From Euclidia mi (Eukaryota > Arthropoda > Insecta > Lepidoptera > Erebidae): a stretch of 64,000 nucleotides of DNA. Location of the stretch: positions 94,356,051 through 94,420,050 of the forward strand of contig OX123182.2 in the NCBI GenBank assembly GCA_944739405.2, given 5' to 3'. This document shows positions 1 through 9,935 of this stretch, piece after piece. The translations under genes and the position numbers were made by a program. The first letter of the stretch is position 1. Every line of letters starts with the position of its first letter. Below the pieces are notes generated by a model that worked only from the letters and a program-made list of their open reading frames with translations, had not been told where the DNA came from and searched no databases.

Positions 1-330
1 CACCAATATTATCGGACTCGCATATTGAGAACTAGACTCTCGGATAATGCCTTTGTCCTTAAGATCGGTTATAATGAGTTTCAGTTTTTCTGAATGTGAC
101 AGTTTATACGGCCTATAAGCGACTGGGGTATTGTCCGTGAGGGTTATACTCATCTTTCCCGTATTGACTGTAGTCGAAGCTGTACCTGATATTAAATATT
201 TCGAAAATACTTTCTACCCACGAGTTGTCCCCGAGTCTCGAACTAGACCGATCTCGCGACCTAGCACGCGTGTTGTAACGACGCGACTTGGTTTTAGAAT
301 CTTGGCGCTTATCGGCCATAGTTAACACAC
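1..330 (-). mobile_element. Gypsy-type retrotransposon pol fragment, cut by the window edge
   Basis: Read on the minus strand, about positions 1-130 encode the start of a Gypsy-family reverse transcriptase: a PYKL-type linker followed by KGIIRESSSQYASPIILV, the fingers region just before RT motif 1. The protein continues off the left edge. Upstream (about 113-328) another frame gives a basic, Arg/Ser-rich stretch opening with MADKRQDSKTKSRRYNTRAR, which is either a gag-like start or protease-RT linker in the wrong frame. The two frames do not join without a frameshift, so this copy is probably defective. No LTR is visible inside the window, so family and length cannot be given. Confidence 0.72.
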
Positions 331-437
331 AAAGAATACTATTTAGGCAGCAATAGCAAATTGAGACAAAAAAAAAGTGGATACTTACATGAATCCCGAA
401 GATACGGTTTACCTATTGGTGTCTTATTTTATGAAAC

Positions 438-500
438 TAAATAGAGAAACAGATTCCCCTCAGGCCCCACTGGGCCTGAAGGAATCTGTTTCTCTATTTA
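438..500. repeat. Near-perfect 63-bp hairpin
   Basis: Positions 438-457 (TAAATAGAGAAACAGATTCC) are the exact reverse complement of 481-500. Inside lies a second stem, TCAGGCCC (460-467) with GGGCCTGA (472-479), and a 4-nt loop. Only a small asymmetric bulge separates the two stems. It could be a tiny fold-back element or a template-switch palindrome. No ORF is associated with it. Confidence 0.85.
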
Positions 501-698
501 CTTTAATAGTAGTAGCTTTGAGAAGGAATCCCACTTCTGAATTTAGGTAAATTGATTTTAACACTTTAAAAAAAGCAATGTTCTACTTGCTACAATTATA
601 ATTTCTTATTCTTGATGTGCATATAAACTTATAACACTTCTAATTTTAATTACTAAAAGAAAACAAGACACCAATCACTAATTTCACACACTATTTTA

Positions 699-720
699 GA
701 TAGATAGATAGATAGATGTA
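699..720. repeat. (GATA)n tail of the LINE
   Basis: About five GATA units lie exactly at the 3' end of the minus-strand LINE and abut the left copy of its 16-bp target duplication. They are the short-repeat tail expected of an RT that primes on microsatellite-like ends. Confidence 0.8.
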
Positions 721-1058
721 TTCTTTATTGCACACCAAAGTAAAGTACATTTAATATAGTGACTTAAAGCTAAGTTTCATGTACAAACGGCGGCCTTATC
801 GCCAGGGGCGATCTCTGCCAGGCAACCTTGGGATGGACAGGAATGATTAAAGCATTATTGTGGGCATGGTGTAGCTTTAAAGTGAAATAATTATCAATAA
901 GATTATCCTAAATAAGATACACATATATACATAAATAAATATACCTTTTACTTACATACATAAAATACATACATAATTTATACAAATACAATTAAATATA
1001 TATCAATATACTAAATAATATAGATACAGTTTATACAAGTGATGAACTCAGACGATAA

Positions 1059-2752
1059 TTAAGTTGATATATTTGTCAATCCTTGAAATAGTGCTTCTTT
1101 ACCAAGTCTTTGAAAATATTTATTGTGCTTGCTCTTCGAATCTCCACTGGTAAAGCATTCCACAGTCGCACAGCCTGAACAGTAAATGATTTGTCGAAGT
1201 AATTTGTGGAATGCTTCTAGATCCTCAGACGACCTCAAGGACTTTACATGTGTGTCATTGAGGAACTTAAAGCGTTCTTTGAGATAAGAGGGAGAATTGG
1301 GATTAAAAAGTACATTATATAACAATGTAAGAATGTGAGTATCCCTGCGAAGACGAATTGGCAGCCACTTGAGTTTGTTGCGAAAATCTGAAACGTGATC
1401 ATATTTGCACAATCCAAATATAAATCGTATGCAAAAGTTTTGGAGACGCTCAAGTTTAGCTAGCTGCTCTTCAGTGGGGTCAAGATAGCTGACGTCCGCG
1501 TAGTCAATTATAGGCAGAAGCAGAGCTTGAGCAAGCGCAATCTTAGTGGCAGTTGGAAGGAAGTTGCGTAATCTACGCAACGATCCTGCTGATGCAAATA
1601 GCTTGCGACTCGTTTCTAGGATTTGAGATCTCCATGACATAGTATCATCAAAGTAAATACCTAGATTCCTTACGGTTTTGCTGAACGGAAGATCCTTTCC
1701 GTTAAAACTAATGCGTGGCAGTTCGGACCAACAAATTTTCGAGACGAGTTTGGGGCTGCCGACAACAATCAATTGTGTTTTGTCAGGATTTACCTTAAGT
1801 CCATATTTCGTGGTCCACTCACAGATACGCGACAGGTCCGAGCTAATGGTAGTACAGGCTTCGGCTAGCTTATTTAACGGAGCCTGCGTGTAAATTTGCA
1901 AATCATCTGCGTAAAGGCGGTAGGATGAAAGTAATTGGTTTGAGATAGAATTAATAAATATTGCGAAGAGTAAAGGAGATAGCACGCCACCCTGTGGCAC
2001 ACCGGCATTTGTGTTAGACCAAGTGGAATAAGTGTCTTCGATGCGTATACGTTGCCGGCGACCAAACAGGTAACTGTGAAACCAGTCAATTGCCGTTGGA
2101 GATACGTTAAGAGAGCGTAATATGCCAAGTATAATCTGAAAATCTACGGTGTTAAACGCATTACTAAAATCAAGTAGGGTCAAAACCGTCAGATTGCCAC
2201 TATCCATACCCAGCCTAATGTCATCTGTTACACGAACCAATGCAGTGACAGTACTGTGCCCGGGGCGGAAACCAGATTGATAGGGATTTAGGAGCGCATG
2301 TTTATGTAGGAAGGAGCTAAGTTGGGAGTGAACAAGACGTTCAAGGACTTTTGATAGGAAAGGTAGTATGGAAATGGGTCGATAATCGGAGAAGGAGCAG
2401 GGTTTGGACTTCTTAGGTAAAGGAATTATTAGTGCATCTTTCCAACTTGATGGAAAGACACCACGGGCTATGGAATGGTTAAGGATGTGACATAGGACTG
2501 GAAGAATTTCATCTAGGATGGGAAGGATCATTTTGCGGCTGACACAATCGTTGCCGACTGCATTGGACGTCACTGCCAGTATGCTCTTCTTAACGTCGCA
2601 AGCGGAAAATTGATTGAAGATAAAGGGAGAATAATTTGGGGTTGGCAAAGATGAAAGATAATCTAAAGTGGTTCTTTTTGTAATTCCATCAAATTTGGAC
2701 GAAGTAGTGAAATGAGTATTAAGAGAATCGAGGTTAATATTGTTTGGAATTG
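1059..2752 (-). pseudogene. LINE ORF2, reverse transcriptase half (frameshifted)
   Basis: This is the RNA-dependent DNA polymerase region of the LINE at 699-5745, which copies the LINE RNA into the target site. A 529-codon open stretch (1059-2648) shows RT motifs in order: SDYRPISILPFLSKVLERLV, SGFRPGHSTVTALV, LTLLDFSNAFNTVD with the first catalytic Asp, GVPQGGVLSPLLF, and LYADDLQIY with the paired Asp residues. A thumb region (FGLCKYDHVSDFR) follows. The frame runs in from the endonuclease half, but a one-base-type shift near 2745-2755 separates them. A second shift near 1195 puts the conserved C-terminal AVRLWNALP segment in another frame. Polymerase motifs are intact, so the decay is recent or mild. 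Confidence 0.9.
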
Positions 2753-3991
2753 TTTATTGCCGTGCCTTACCAACTCCCAAGATTTAAGAAATTGCCAGAC
2801 CTTTGCTGGATTACCGTCTTCAACCGATGTTTGAATATGTTGGCGTTGCGCTTTCCTACACACCTTGTTACAGTGATTCCTGATAGCCACGTATTTTTGT
2901 TGATTAAAAGCGCTAGGTTTATGCTTCAATTTTGCTTTAGCGGCGGATTTCTTTGCCATAATGTTTTTTATATCTGCTGTTAGCCATGGCGCTGGTAAGT
3001 GTTTTATTTTAACGGCACGAATAGGCGCGTGCACGTCATACAAATTAATCAGATTTGATACTAGTATCTGAACTTTGGATTCAATACACTCTGAAGTATG
3101 TAAAGACTCCCAGTCTATATTGACAGCATCCTCACGAAGTCTGTCAAGATCCATGCCACTAAAATTGCGCTGCAAGACAACCTTAGGCTTTGTTTTGGGT
3201 GGGCGTATTTTATACGAGACAAAGACTAGGTCGTGATAAGAGAACGCATCTGCCGTACATTGACCATGCTTGTAAACGAAACTAGAAGAAGACACCAAAA
3301 TAAGGTCAAGAAGAGAAGGAGTGCAGTTGGGAAAGTGGTGAGTTGCATTCAGTGTTAAAATTGATAAATTACAAGACTCCGTAGCTTGTCGAAAAGACGC
3401 AGACCTTGAATCTTGCTTGAGGAGGCAAGTGTTGAAGTCACCCATTATAATAGTGTGACTATATAAAGGTGTGAGGTTTTCTAGGATCTGCTCAAATGAA
3501 GAAAAATAGTTCACACGGTTAGAAGGTGAGTAGTATACGCCTAATAGAACTTTAATATGGTGAAGTTCAAGTTCCAAAAAGAGATGCTCGCCAGCATTCG
3601 ACTGTGGAGGCTGTGGAGACATAGTGACTATGTGATAGGGAATTTGTTGACGCAAGTATATGGCAACACCGCCTCCACTGCCGAAAGTACGGTCATTCCT
3701 AATTAGGTTGAACCCTGGAAGAGAGTAAGATGCTGAGGGGAGACATGGTTTTAGCCATGACTCCGAAACAAGGACAGCATGTATGTTTTGGCAGTCTAAG
3801 TTAGCCAGCATATCAGGAAAATGGGCCGGAATACTTTGCGCATTTATATCGACTACATTAAAGAGCTTGGGTACGTCTGAGAATTGTGACTGGAGAATGT
3901 CTCCCAGAGAAGGAACACTTTTAAAGCTGTCGTCTGAACTTGTTGCAGAAACAAAGGTGTCATCATCGTTGACTGAGTCTGTATCTGACAT
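2663..3991 (-). pseudogene. LINE ORF2, endonuclease half
   Basis: This is an exonuclease-endonuclease-phosphatase (APE-like) domain that nicks target DNA to prime LINE reverse transcription. The 442-codon frame starts with an acidic leader (MSDTDSVNDDDTFVSATSSD) and then shows VVDINAQSIP, the catalytic-Glu segment VLVSESWLK, SGGGVAIY, IIMGDFNTCLL (Asp/Asn), LLDLILVSSSS and YHDLVFVSY. Most relatives read SDH in the last motif, so the final catalytic motif looks altered (Tyr-His-Asp). The last 30 or so codons before 2663 are out-of-frame readthrough after the frameshift near 2750. Confidence 0.88.
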
Positions 3992-4462
3992 TTAATAAAT
4001 ATCATAATATAAATACATATAATAATATATATAATAACGAAATAAATTAATATTCTAAAACCAGATATATCAATAATTCTCACGTAAAGCTTTGCATCTT
4101 GTTCACCCGCCAGTTGCGCGTTAGAGTAACAAAAATAGATATTTTAAACTAACAAATATGTATACAAATGTGAAAAAAGAGAAAAGGCACCTTCACTACA
4201 GTGACATAGAAAAATTATATTATAATAATATGATATAAGTGAGTGTCTCAAAAACAAAGTATTCAATAATATGTAGTGCGAAACGAAACGTTAATAATAT
4301 GAGTTATGACATTAGTGACAGCAGTGACATAGATGACAGCAGTGTTTTGTTTGTTGATATGCGGTATATAGAAAATAAAGTTTAAAGTTAATAATTAGTA
4401 AAGAGAAGGTGCATTTACATAAAATGAAAGTACATACGGATATGCGACAACAAATGAAAAAC

Positions 4463-5588
4463 CTATTTCCTCGTAGCTGCAGCTCTCTTGGTCTTCGTGG
4501 CAGCCGTGGCAGGCTTAGCGACAAGTTTCTCCGCCTCTACGAGTTTAATCTTGCTCAATTCACTGACGGAAGTGATGCGATACCGCTTACCGTCAGGGCC
4601 CAGGATATGAACGTCGCCTTCCTTCGTCCAGCACTTTGAAACTCCGAACCTCGTCCGAGCCGCCATAAAAGCGTCATGTCGCGATCGTGTCAGGAACTCC
4701 GACAAAGTGATGCCCGTCCCCTTGAGTTTGGTCTTTGCATACCAGACGCTATCCCGCACCGCAACAGTTTGGAATTTGACCAGTATGGGCCTGGCTTTGT
4801 CGTTTGAAGTTTGGCGTCCCATCCTGTGACAACGCCTGATGTCATCAGCTGTGAAGGTGTCATGCTTGAGATGCTGCTTAACTATATCTGTCACTAACCG
4901 AGTTGTCTCCTCATCTTTATGCTCCTCCACGCCATGAAGCAGCAACATCTTACGGCGGCTGCGCATTTCGATATTGTCAACCTCACGACCAACTGCATCG
5001 AGCTGCTGCGAGAAGGACTTCAAGGTTTGCAGAACAAATGTCTTGTGACGTCGCGCCCCGGCGCCCGCGAGCCTCGCTACGAGTGACGCACAGCAGTGGG
5101 CCGCCCCCTCGCCCACTCCTCCTCGCCGGCCTTATAAATACCGGGGACACACGAGGTTTCGCTCCCTTTTGCTCCGGCCAACACGACCAAGCTGAATACC
5201 TCATCCGAAGACCTGTGAAGTGCCAACGTACCCCCCACGCCCTGGATAATTGTCTCATCGGCTAATCTCAAGTGTCAGTTTTTTTTTGTATAATTAAAGC
5301 CATTGTGTAACTGGAATATAACGCGAGTTTAAACTTTCCTGGTGATATTTTTATTTATTTCCCGTAAGTCAACCTAATTATCTCTCTTTAATTGCTCGGC
5401 GAGTGATCGATCCCGGCTACCCCGTGGAAATCAATCACTCGTGCGACAGTCTTGAATGAAGCAAACTCGTCTGCTAGGCTTCGGGTTGTTTGTGGGGACT
5501 TCTTATGCAGCTCCGCCTCAAAAAGTGCCATACGCTCCTCAAAATATGACTGCATGTCAAGGATACTTGAGACATTGCAACTATCCAT
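4463..5588 (-). pseudogene. LINE ORF1 (gag-like nucleic-acid-binding protein), split by a solo LTR
   Basis: ORF1 opens at 5588 with MDSCNVSSILDMQSYFEERM, a predicted helical or coiled-coil start, and runs to the LTR insertion at 5448. It resumes at 5043 in the frame that ends at 4463. The downstream part contains MRSRRKMLLLHGVEEHKDEE, ADDIRRCHRMGR and ARPILVKF, the RRM-plus-C-terminal-domain wording of L1/CR1-type ORF1 proteins, then a Lys/Ala-rich basic tail. Removing the LTR and one 4-bp GTCT duplication keeps the frame open, so the ORF was intact when the LTR arrived. ORF1 proteins bind LINE RNA and act as chaperones; that role is inferred from the family. Confidence 0.82.
5044..5448 (+). 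mobile_element. Solo LTR (405 bp) with 4-bp GTCT duplication
   Basis: The segment starts TGTGACGTCGCGCC and ends CGTGCGACA, flanked by GTCT at 5040-5043 and 5449-5452. It has a TATAAATA box at 5133-5140 and an ATTAAA polyadenylation-type signal at 5293-5298 on the plus strand, in the right order for an LTR promoter, R region and end. No internal retrotransposon sequence remains, so it is the product of LTR-LTR recombination. The family (Gypsy or BEL) cannot be told. Its GC-rich start contrasts with the AT-rich surroundings. Confidence 0.85.
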
Positions 5589-5903
5589 TATGTGTATTAT
5601 GTTTATATTTTTCAGTTGTAAGAGATAACGCTATACCAGCAGGTATGTAATGAAAGCTTTAACTATTATACATTAAAATCACTTTTTAATTAAAATTAAC
5701 TATTTTATTTAAATTTCCCTCTAGAGCAAATTTAAACAAAACCTGTTCACACACTATTTTACTTAAATGAATTAAGAAACAAGTCGCGCCGAGTACAACC
5801 GTTCCGTTCGAATGTCGCGAAACAAATGGCCGCCACAAGTCGTTGCACTGCCTCTTATAGTTTTAGTCTGTTTGCTAATTATATATATACATATGACTAC
5901 TTC

Positions 5904-6150
5904 CGTGGTCCAGTAGATAGCGTATGCGACTGCTGATCGGAGGTCCTGGGTTCGATTCCCGGATCGGGCAAAAGTGTTACTGGTTTTTGCCGAATTCTCA
6001 GTAGCAGCACGGAGTCTAGTGATGTGCCCGGTAACGGCAATAGGCTCGCCCCCTATTACGTGGGACCTAAAAATGGCGAAATGTGGATGTAATATTACAC
6101 CTCTGACTACCCCTTCGGTGTTACAGGCGTGAGCCTATAAAAAAATTACA
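5904..6150 (+). repeat. tRNA-headed SINE
   Basis: The head carries an A-box-like stretch (GTGGTCCAGTAGATAGCG) and a B box (GGTTCGATTCC at about 5950). A body follows with GTGCCCGGTAACGGCAATAGG and CGCCCCCTATTACGTGGG, then the tail CTCTGACTACCCCTTCGG and GGCGTGAG at 6100-6132. The same body and tail recur at 30382-31088, 30702-30987, 39409-39815 and 47131-47400. Transcription would use the internal RNA polymerase III promoter. It codes for nothing and depends on a LINE RT. Confidence 0.82.
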
Positions 6151-6506
6151 AAGTATATATATTTGAGAGTGCCGGCAGGTTCATACCCTTTTTCTTCTCC
6201 TCATCCCGTTCCCCTTTCTGTTCCGTATCCCATCCTCGTGCTAGACACCGTGTTAGATTGTGTTTTAGCACGCATCGATATCTTTGAGCGGGGGTTACCA
6301 CTTATAATTAGGTGGGCCTTTGCATTGTCTATCAAATTTCTACTAGCAAACAACTTTTTTAATTTCATAACTTTTATTCAGCCATTAAATATTTATACTT
6401 TCACACGTAAATTTCTATTTGATAAAATGTATTGTACAAACTCCCCTCCACAAGTAACATACATGCCAATTTTTACCTACTTGCGTCCAGTTGTTTCGGC
6501 TGCAGC

Positions 6507-6546
6507 GTGCCTGACAGTCAGTCAGTAACGCAAGGATTTTATATAT
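6507..6546. repeat. Dispersed motif with CAGTCAGTCAGTAACGCAAGG
   Basis: A segment around 6514-6544 (GTCAGTCAGTAACGCAAGG then TTTTATATATA) reappears in reverse complement at about 20244-20276 with one or two changes. It is a short end of some dispersed element whose remainder is not recognisable here. Confidence 0.5.
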
Positions 6547-6552
6547 ACAGAT

Positions 6553-6974
6553 TAGTAATGTACCGGATCGTGAAAAATGTATATCCGCGGATACGGATCG
6601 GAATACGGATATTTGGTGTCAAGATCCGCGGATACGGATACGGATCTTCATTTTCTTTATAAATCGATGTCGGTGCGATCTTGAAACGATAGGTGACATC
6701 ACGCACGTCCGGCGAAACAATAGACAGATCATGTTTCGACTTGTATTGAAATTAACATAATTTCAATATAATAAAATGTATAAAAAAATGCTCTGAATGG
6801 AATATAATAGTTTTTTAATTCTACCTAACCAACTATAGCATTTCATCCTATCAATCGAAAATTAATAATGGGAAAGATCTGTAAAAGATCCGCGAGAAAA
6901 GTAACGGATACAGATACGGATACGGATCTTTCTTCTTCCTCGGATATCCGCGGATACGGATACGGATATCACTA
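6553..6974. mobile_element. hAT-type MITE (422 bp) with 8-bp target duplication
   Basis: A perfect 8-bp duplication, ATACAGAT, flanks the element at 6545-6552 and 6975-6982. The ends are TAGTAATGTACCGG on the left and, read inward from the right, TAGTGATATCCG, an imperfect inverted repeat. Eight-base duplications and TAG(T)NATGT-like ends are typical of hAT transposons. Subterminal clusters of GGATACGGATAC and ATCCGCGGAT (6580-6650 and 6890-6968) could be transposase-binding repeats. There is no transposase, so the element is non-autonomous. Confidence 0.82.
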
Positions 6975-7125
6975 ATACAGATAAAAATATATAATATGAC
7001 CATTTATTTTCCAAACAAAATCAACTATTTCATAAAAAGCAACTTAATCATGTCTTAAAATTAAAATAAGCCTATTTAATATATACAAGACGAAAAATAA
7101 ATTAAAATTAAATTTAGAAGGCGTC

Positions 7126-7890
7126 ATGAAAGTCATCCGCATCGCAGTCAATCGGAAGCGTGCCCAGAAGACTGTTGTGCTGCTGTGCTGGAAAGATGAG
7201 ATGGCGCAAGGGTATCGACACATGTCGTGTCCCATACCAAAGGCCTACCCAGCTTCAACGGCAGTAAAGACATCCCGTCCGGTCTCTTGCCATCGTCACG
7301 TGCCAAGCCCTGAGGTTCAAGTTGGGCTGGAACGCGGTGACAAGAGTACGGCGCAGAATGTCGTTGAGGTTGGCGTGTCGTGAAATACGACCAACGCTCC
7401 TGCTGCATGACAGACCATGGTGACCAAGGCTATCGACAGCCTCTCCGCATTGACAGCGATGCGGAGAGACACATGACGCGCCTAAACGGAGGCAAGTAGC
7501 GAAGCGGAAGGTCGTATCGTCCAACATGGTACCTATATTGGACGATGGCAGTGCCTAAAGCCAGAGGCCCGATTCCCATTCTCCCACAGCCAGCAGGCGA
7601 GCACGCTCCGCAGCGTTGGCCGATGTATTGAGGAGTTTTTCTCGTACCACGCTGCAAAGCGGCCCATCCCATTGCCTCTGGGAGAACAAGTTTCGGGGTA
7701 ACTCAGTTCCTGGACAAGCCTTTCTCCAAGCGTTCATGGCAACGGCCTTACACGGCACCTCAGAATCAACCAGTGTAGTTGCTAAGATTTTCCTGGTCAA
7801 TTCTGCAGTGCTGTGGACCGATGACAAGAACGCTGGCAGGCTTACGTCAGAAATTTTGCGAACGCCGAGGCCGCCCAAGCGCACAGGTAA
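7126..7890 (-). pseudogene. Unusual reverse transcriptase, C-terminal part
   Basis: On the minus strand 7890-7555 encodes LPVRLGGLGVRKISDVSLPA, a thumb or post-RT segment, and lower frames give CQCGEAVDSLGHHGLSC (possible zinc-binding Cys/His cluster) and DDGKRPDGMSLLP then LVWDTTCVDTLAPSHL. The last pair could be a PD-(D/E)xK-like nuclease core, which is speculative. The wording matches a group of invertebrate RT-like proteins of uncertain clade. Several frameshifts make this a pseudogene. Its N-terminal half probably lies at 8560-9240 in the same orientation, the two being separated by the GC-rich block 7889-8510. Confidence 0.62.
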
Positions 7891-8510
7891 GGTTAGGTTA
7901 GGTTCCCCCCCGTGAGATCTCCACCTTGTCGTGGTGGGGGGGCTCAGTAACCGTGGATTGGTCACCCGCGGTGAAGCTAAGAGGGATCCAGGAGGGGACG
8001 CTCCGCGTGGGCTTGACAGAGGCCTGCGCAGGATGCGTCCAATGGTGCGGGTGCGAGGGACAGTTGTTTTGTCCCTCGCAGTCGGGCGCGGTCGCGGGAG
8101 GAGAGGCGTGTCGGTGTTGCGTTGCCGCGCGCCCTATCTCCCGCGACCAAATGGGGGCGCACCATCGTTGCGTCGCGGTGGGGCCGCAGAGGAAGAGGAG
8201 ATGCGGTGTTATGTTGCCGTCCTCCCTATCCTCTGCGGCCGCTGGGTGTTTTGGCGGCGGAGTCCAACACCTTCATCCGCCGCCAAGGGGGTTTTGTTCG
8301 GGGCCCACCTGACCATCTGGCGGGCCAATGCCCGTCGGGGAGTGGCGAGGAATGCAAATGCGATACCCTACCCTCCGACACACGGGTACATGAGAAAGTC
8401 AAGGTGGTTTTTAGTGGAAACACCACATACTCCGGCTCTCATTTCCCCCAAGAGTCGGAGATCCGAAGGGATTTTCCACTCATTCAAATTCACAAAAGGT
8501 GAAGACTGTA
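7889..8510 (+). mobile_element. GC-rich stem-loop-rich block, possible 5' UTR of an R1/SART-type LINE
   Basis: The block begins at a telomere-like GGTTAGGTTAGGTT followed by a C run and CTCCACCTTGTCGTGGTGGG. It is much more GC-rich than its surroundings. Five stems follow in a row: 8052-8062 with 8070-8080, 8091-8100 with 8138-8147, 8182-8193 with 8229-8240, 8252-8260 with about 8275-8283, and a looser one near 8428-8460. The second and third stems enclose related loops with CGGTGTT and GTTGCCG. The style resembles the leader of R1-clade elements, but no coding part is attached. Frames across it look accidental. Confidence 0.45.
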
Positions 8511-8559
8511 ACGCGTGTGTAAATTTAGGGACAAAAAGACAATATCGAATAATAGTAAA

Positions 8560-9240
8560 AGCCGAATTATATTAATATTGAGTAGCCTGTCTGAAACATT
8601 ATTAAAATTTTGATTTTTTTCCTGTATAAAGGAATCAAAACCGTCGTCTAAAATTGGGGACCCCAGGAGGCGAAGAGAACTTTTTTCAACTTGGGTGATA
8701 TTGGGTGCCACATATTGGAATTTTCGAAAGAATAGAGGATTTATCTAAATTGTCATTATTAAAAATTTCGCATTTGCTTGTATTCAACTCTAAGCGTATG
8801 GATAAAAATTTCGATTTCAAGAATGCCAGATCTTGATATACAGTGTTTACGTCACCTCCCAGGGTTCCATCATCTAGGTACCAGATGTTTAATTTTGAAT
8901 TTAGTTGCTTTATAACTGGATGGATGGCCAAACTAAAAATTAGTGGTCCAAGAGGGTCACCTTGTTGACAACTGACGGCAGATTCTAAAAGATATTCCTT
9001 GTATATTAATTTAGAAGGGTGGCTGTAACGTTGCCAAAGAAAATTGTAGATTTGGGGTGTTTCCAATTGTTGTGTCAACAAGGTGTCTCTGTTGACTAAG
9101 TTAAAGGCATTCTTTAGGTCAACCTTCAAGACAACCTCACCTCCATTACAGTCAAGGTACGTTGACAAGGCATGTACGGCAGCCTCGCAGCCTCCTTTAG
9201 AACCAAATCCCAGCTGTTGTGGCTGAAATTTACAAGAAAA
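8560..9240 (-). pseudogene. Unusual reverse transcriptase, palm region
   Basis: Minus-strand reading from about 9240 gives LGFGSKGGCEAAVHAL, VVLKVDLKNAFNLVNRD (first catalytic Asp), AVSCQQGDPLGPLIF and IWYLDDGTLGG, which has the paired Asp residues in a YLDDG rather than YADD box. The frame runs to 8686 and continues in a neighbouring frame to about 8560 with LLGSPILDDGFDSFI. This is the N-terminal and palm part of the RT whose C-terminal portion is at 7126-7890. About 100 residues of thumb between them seem to be missing or replaced. The clade is not assigned. Confidence 0.75.
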
Positions 9241-9250
9241 GGTGGTGTTA

Positions 9251-9284
9251 AAGTACCTTATGACAATAATGTCATAAGGTACTT
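9251..9284. repeat. 15-bp perfect palindrome
   Basis: AAGTACCTTATGACA at 9251-9265 pairs exactly with 9270-9284 across a 4-nt ATAA loop. It sits at the 5' edge of the RT fragment 8560-9240 and may mark a snap-back end formed at the break. Confidence 0.85.
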
Positions 9285-9729
9285 CTTCTTAAATTAATAT
9301 TAATTTTGCGGACAGCGATGTTGGTTGTGCATATACAAATGTTAATATTTTAGTTATAAGTAGGTAGTTACATTGAGCATCGTGTACAACTGTTTGTTGT
9401 CCTAAATAAATAAAATAAAAATGATTTAACGCACTCGAAATTGCTAAAGGATCGGGCAGAAAAGGTTAAATAAAAAAAAATTCGATTGTGGCTGCGGTCC
9501 TCCTTTATTATAACATAATTACCTCTTATTTTTAGGCCGAAATGTTCCGCAAAGTAAATAAAAGTCTTGCAGGCCAAATCAACGGCAAATCAGAGATATA
9601 TGTAGCTTTCTTCCACTTTTTAAAACATCATTTGGACATTCTTTGCCTAGCGTACATGATAAAGTTATTATCAAATATGCACAAAACAGTTGCAGCTTAT
9701 GGACAAAGGAGCAAGATTTGTTTGCAGAT

Positions 9730-9918
9730 TGTTAGATATGCACAAAGGATTAATGAGATGCGGGAAGCGTACGCACAATCAAACAGCGAGTCAATTGCAT
9801 ACTGACGTTATATTTAAAAAATGGTGGCGTGCTCCCTTACGCACACAGAGACACTCGCAGGTGTCGTACGCACACTACAAACTACAACGCTTAGCCTATG
9901 AATAGACGATACATAACA
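9730..9918 (-). repeat. 3' LTR of the Gypsy element
   Basis: This 189-bp LTR begins TGTTAGATATGCAC and ends CGATACATAACA. It is preceded on the element's strand by a polypurine tract (complement of 9919-9930). It is nearly identical to 18606-18800 apart from a missing GGAAGC repeat and one C/T change. Confidence 0.93.
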
Positions 9919-9935
9919 TCCCTCCCTCACATGGC

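Larger units (their letters stand above)
699..5745 (-). mobile_element. Near full-length LINE (CR1/Daphne-like), flanked by a 16-bp target duplication
   Basis: The unit is bounded by a perfect 16-bp duplication, TTCACACACTATTTTA, at 683-698 and 5746-5761. On the minus strand the order is a 5' UTR of about 157 bp, ORF1 (from 5588), ORF2 endonuclease, ORF2 reverse transcriptase, a 3' UTR (about 720-1058) and a (CTAT)n microsatellite tail next to the duplication. A microsatellite tail instead of poly(A) suits CR1-like clades; the clade name is inference from RT wording (GVPQGGVLSPLLF, LYADDLQIY) and would need a phylogeny. The copy is dead: ORF1 is split by a solo LTR at 5044-5448 and ORF2 has at least two frameshifts. 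Confidence 0.88.

Noticed and set aside
4903..5265. 120-codon plus-strand frame
   Set aside because: It crosses the boundary between minus-strand LINE ORF1 and the solo LTR, so it is an accidental frame.
7889..7905. Telomeric repeat array
   Set aside because: Only two to three TTAGG-like units are present and they read as codons of the RT fragment on the other strand; this is not a chromosome end.
7931..8575. A 214-codon open frame and several overlapping frames on both strands in the GC-rich block
   Set aside because: High GC content removes stop codons in all frames; there is no recognisable domain, and the stem-loop structure explains the sequence better.
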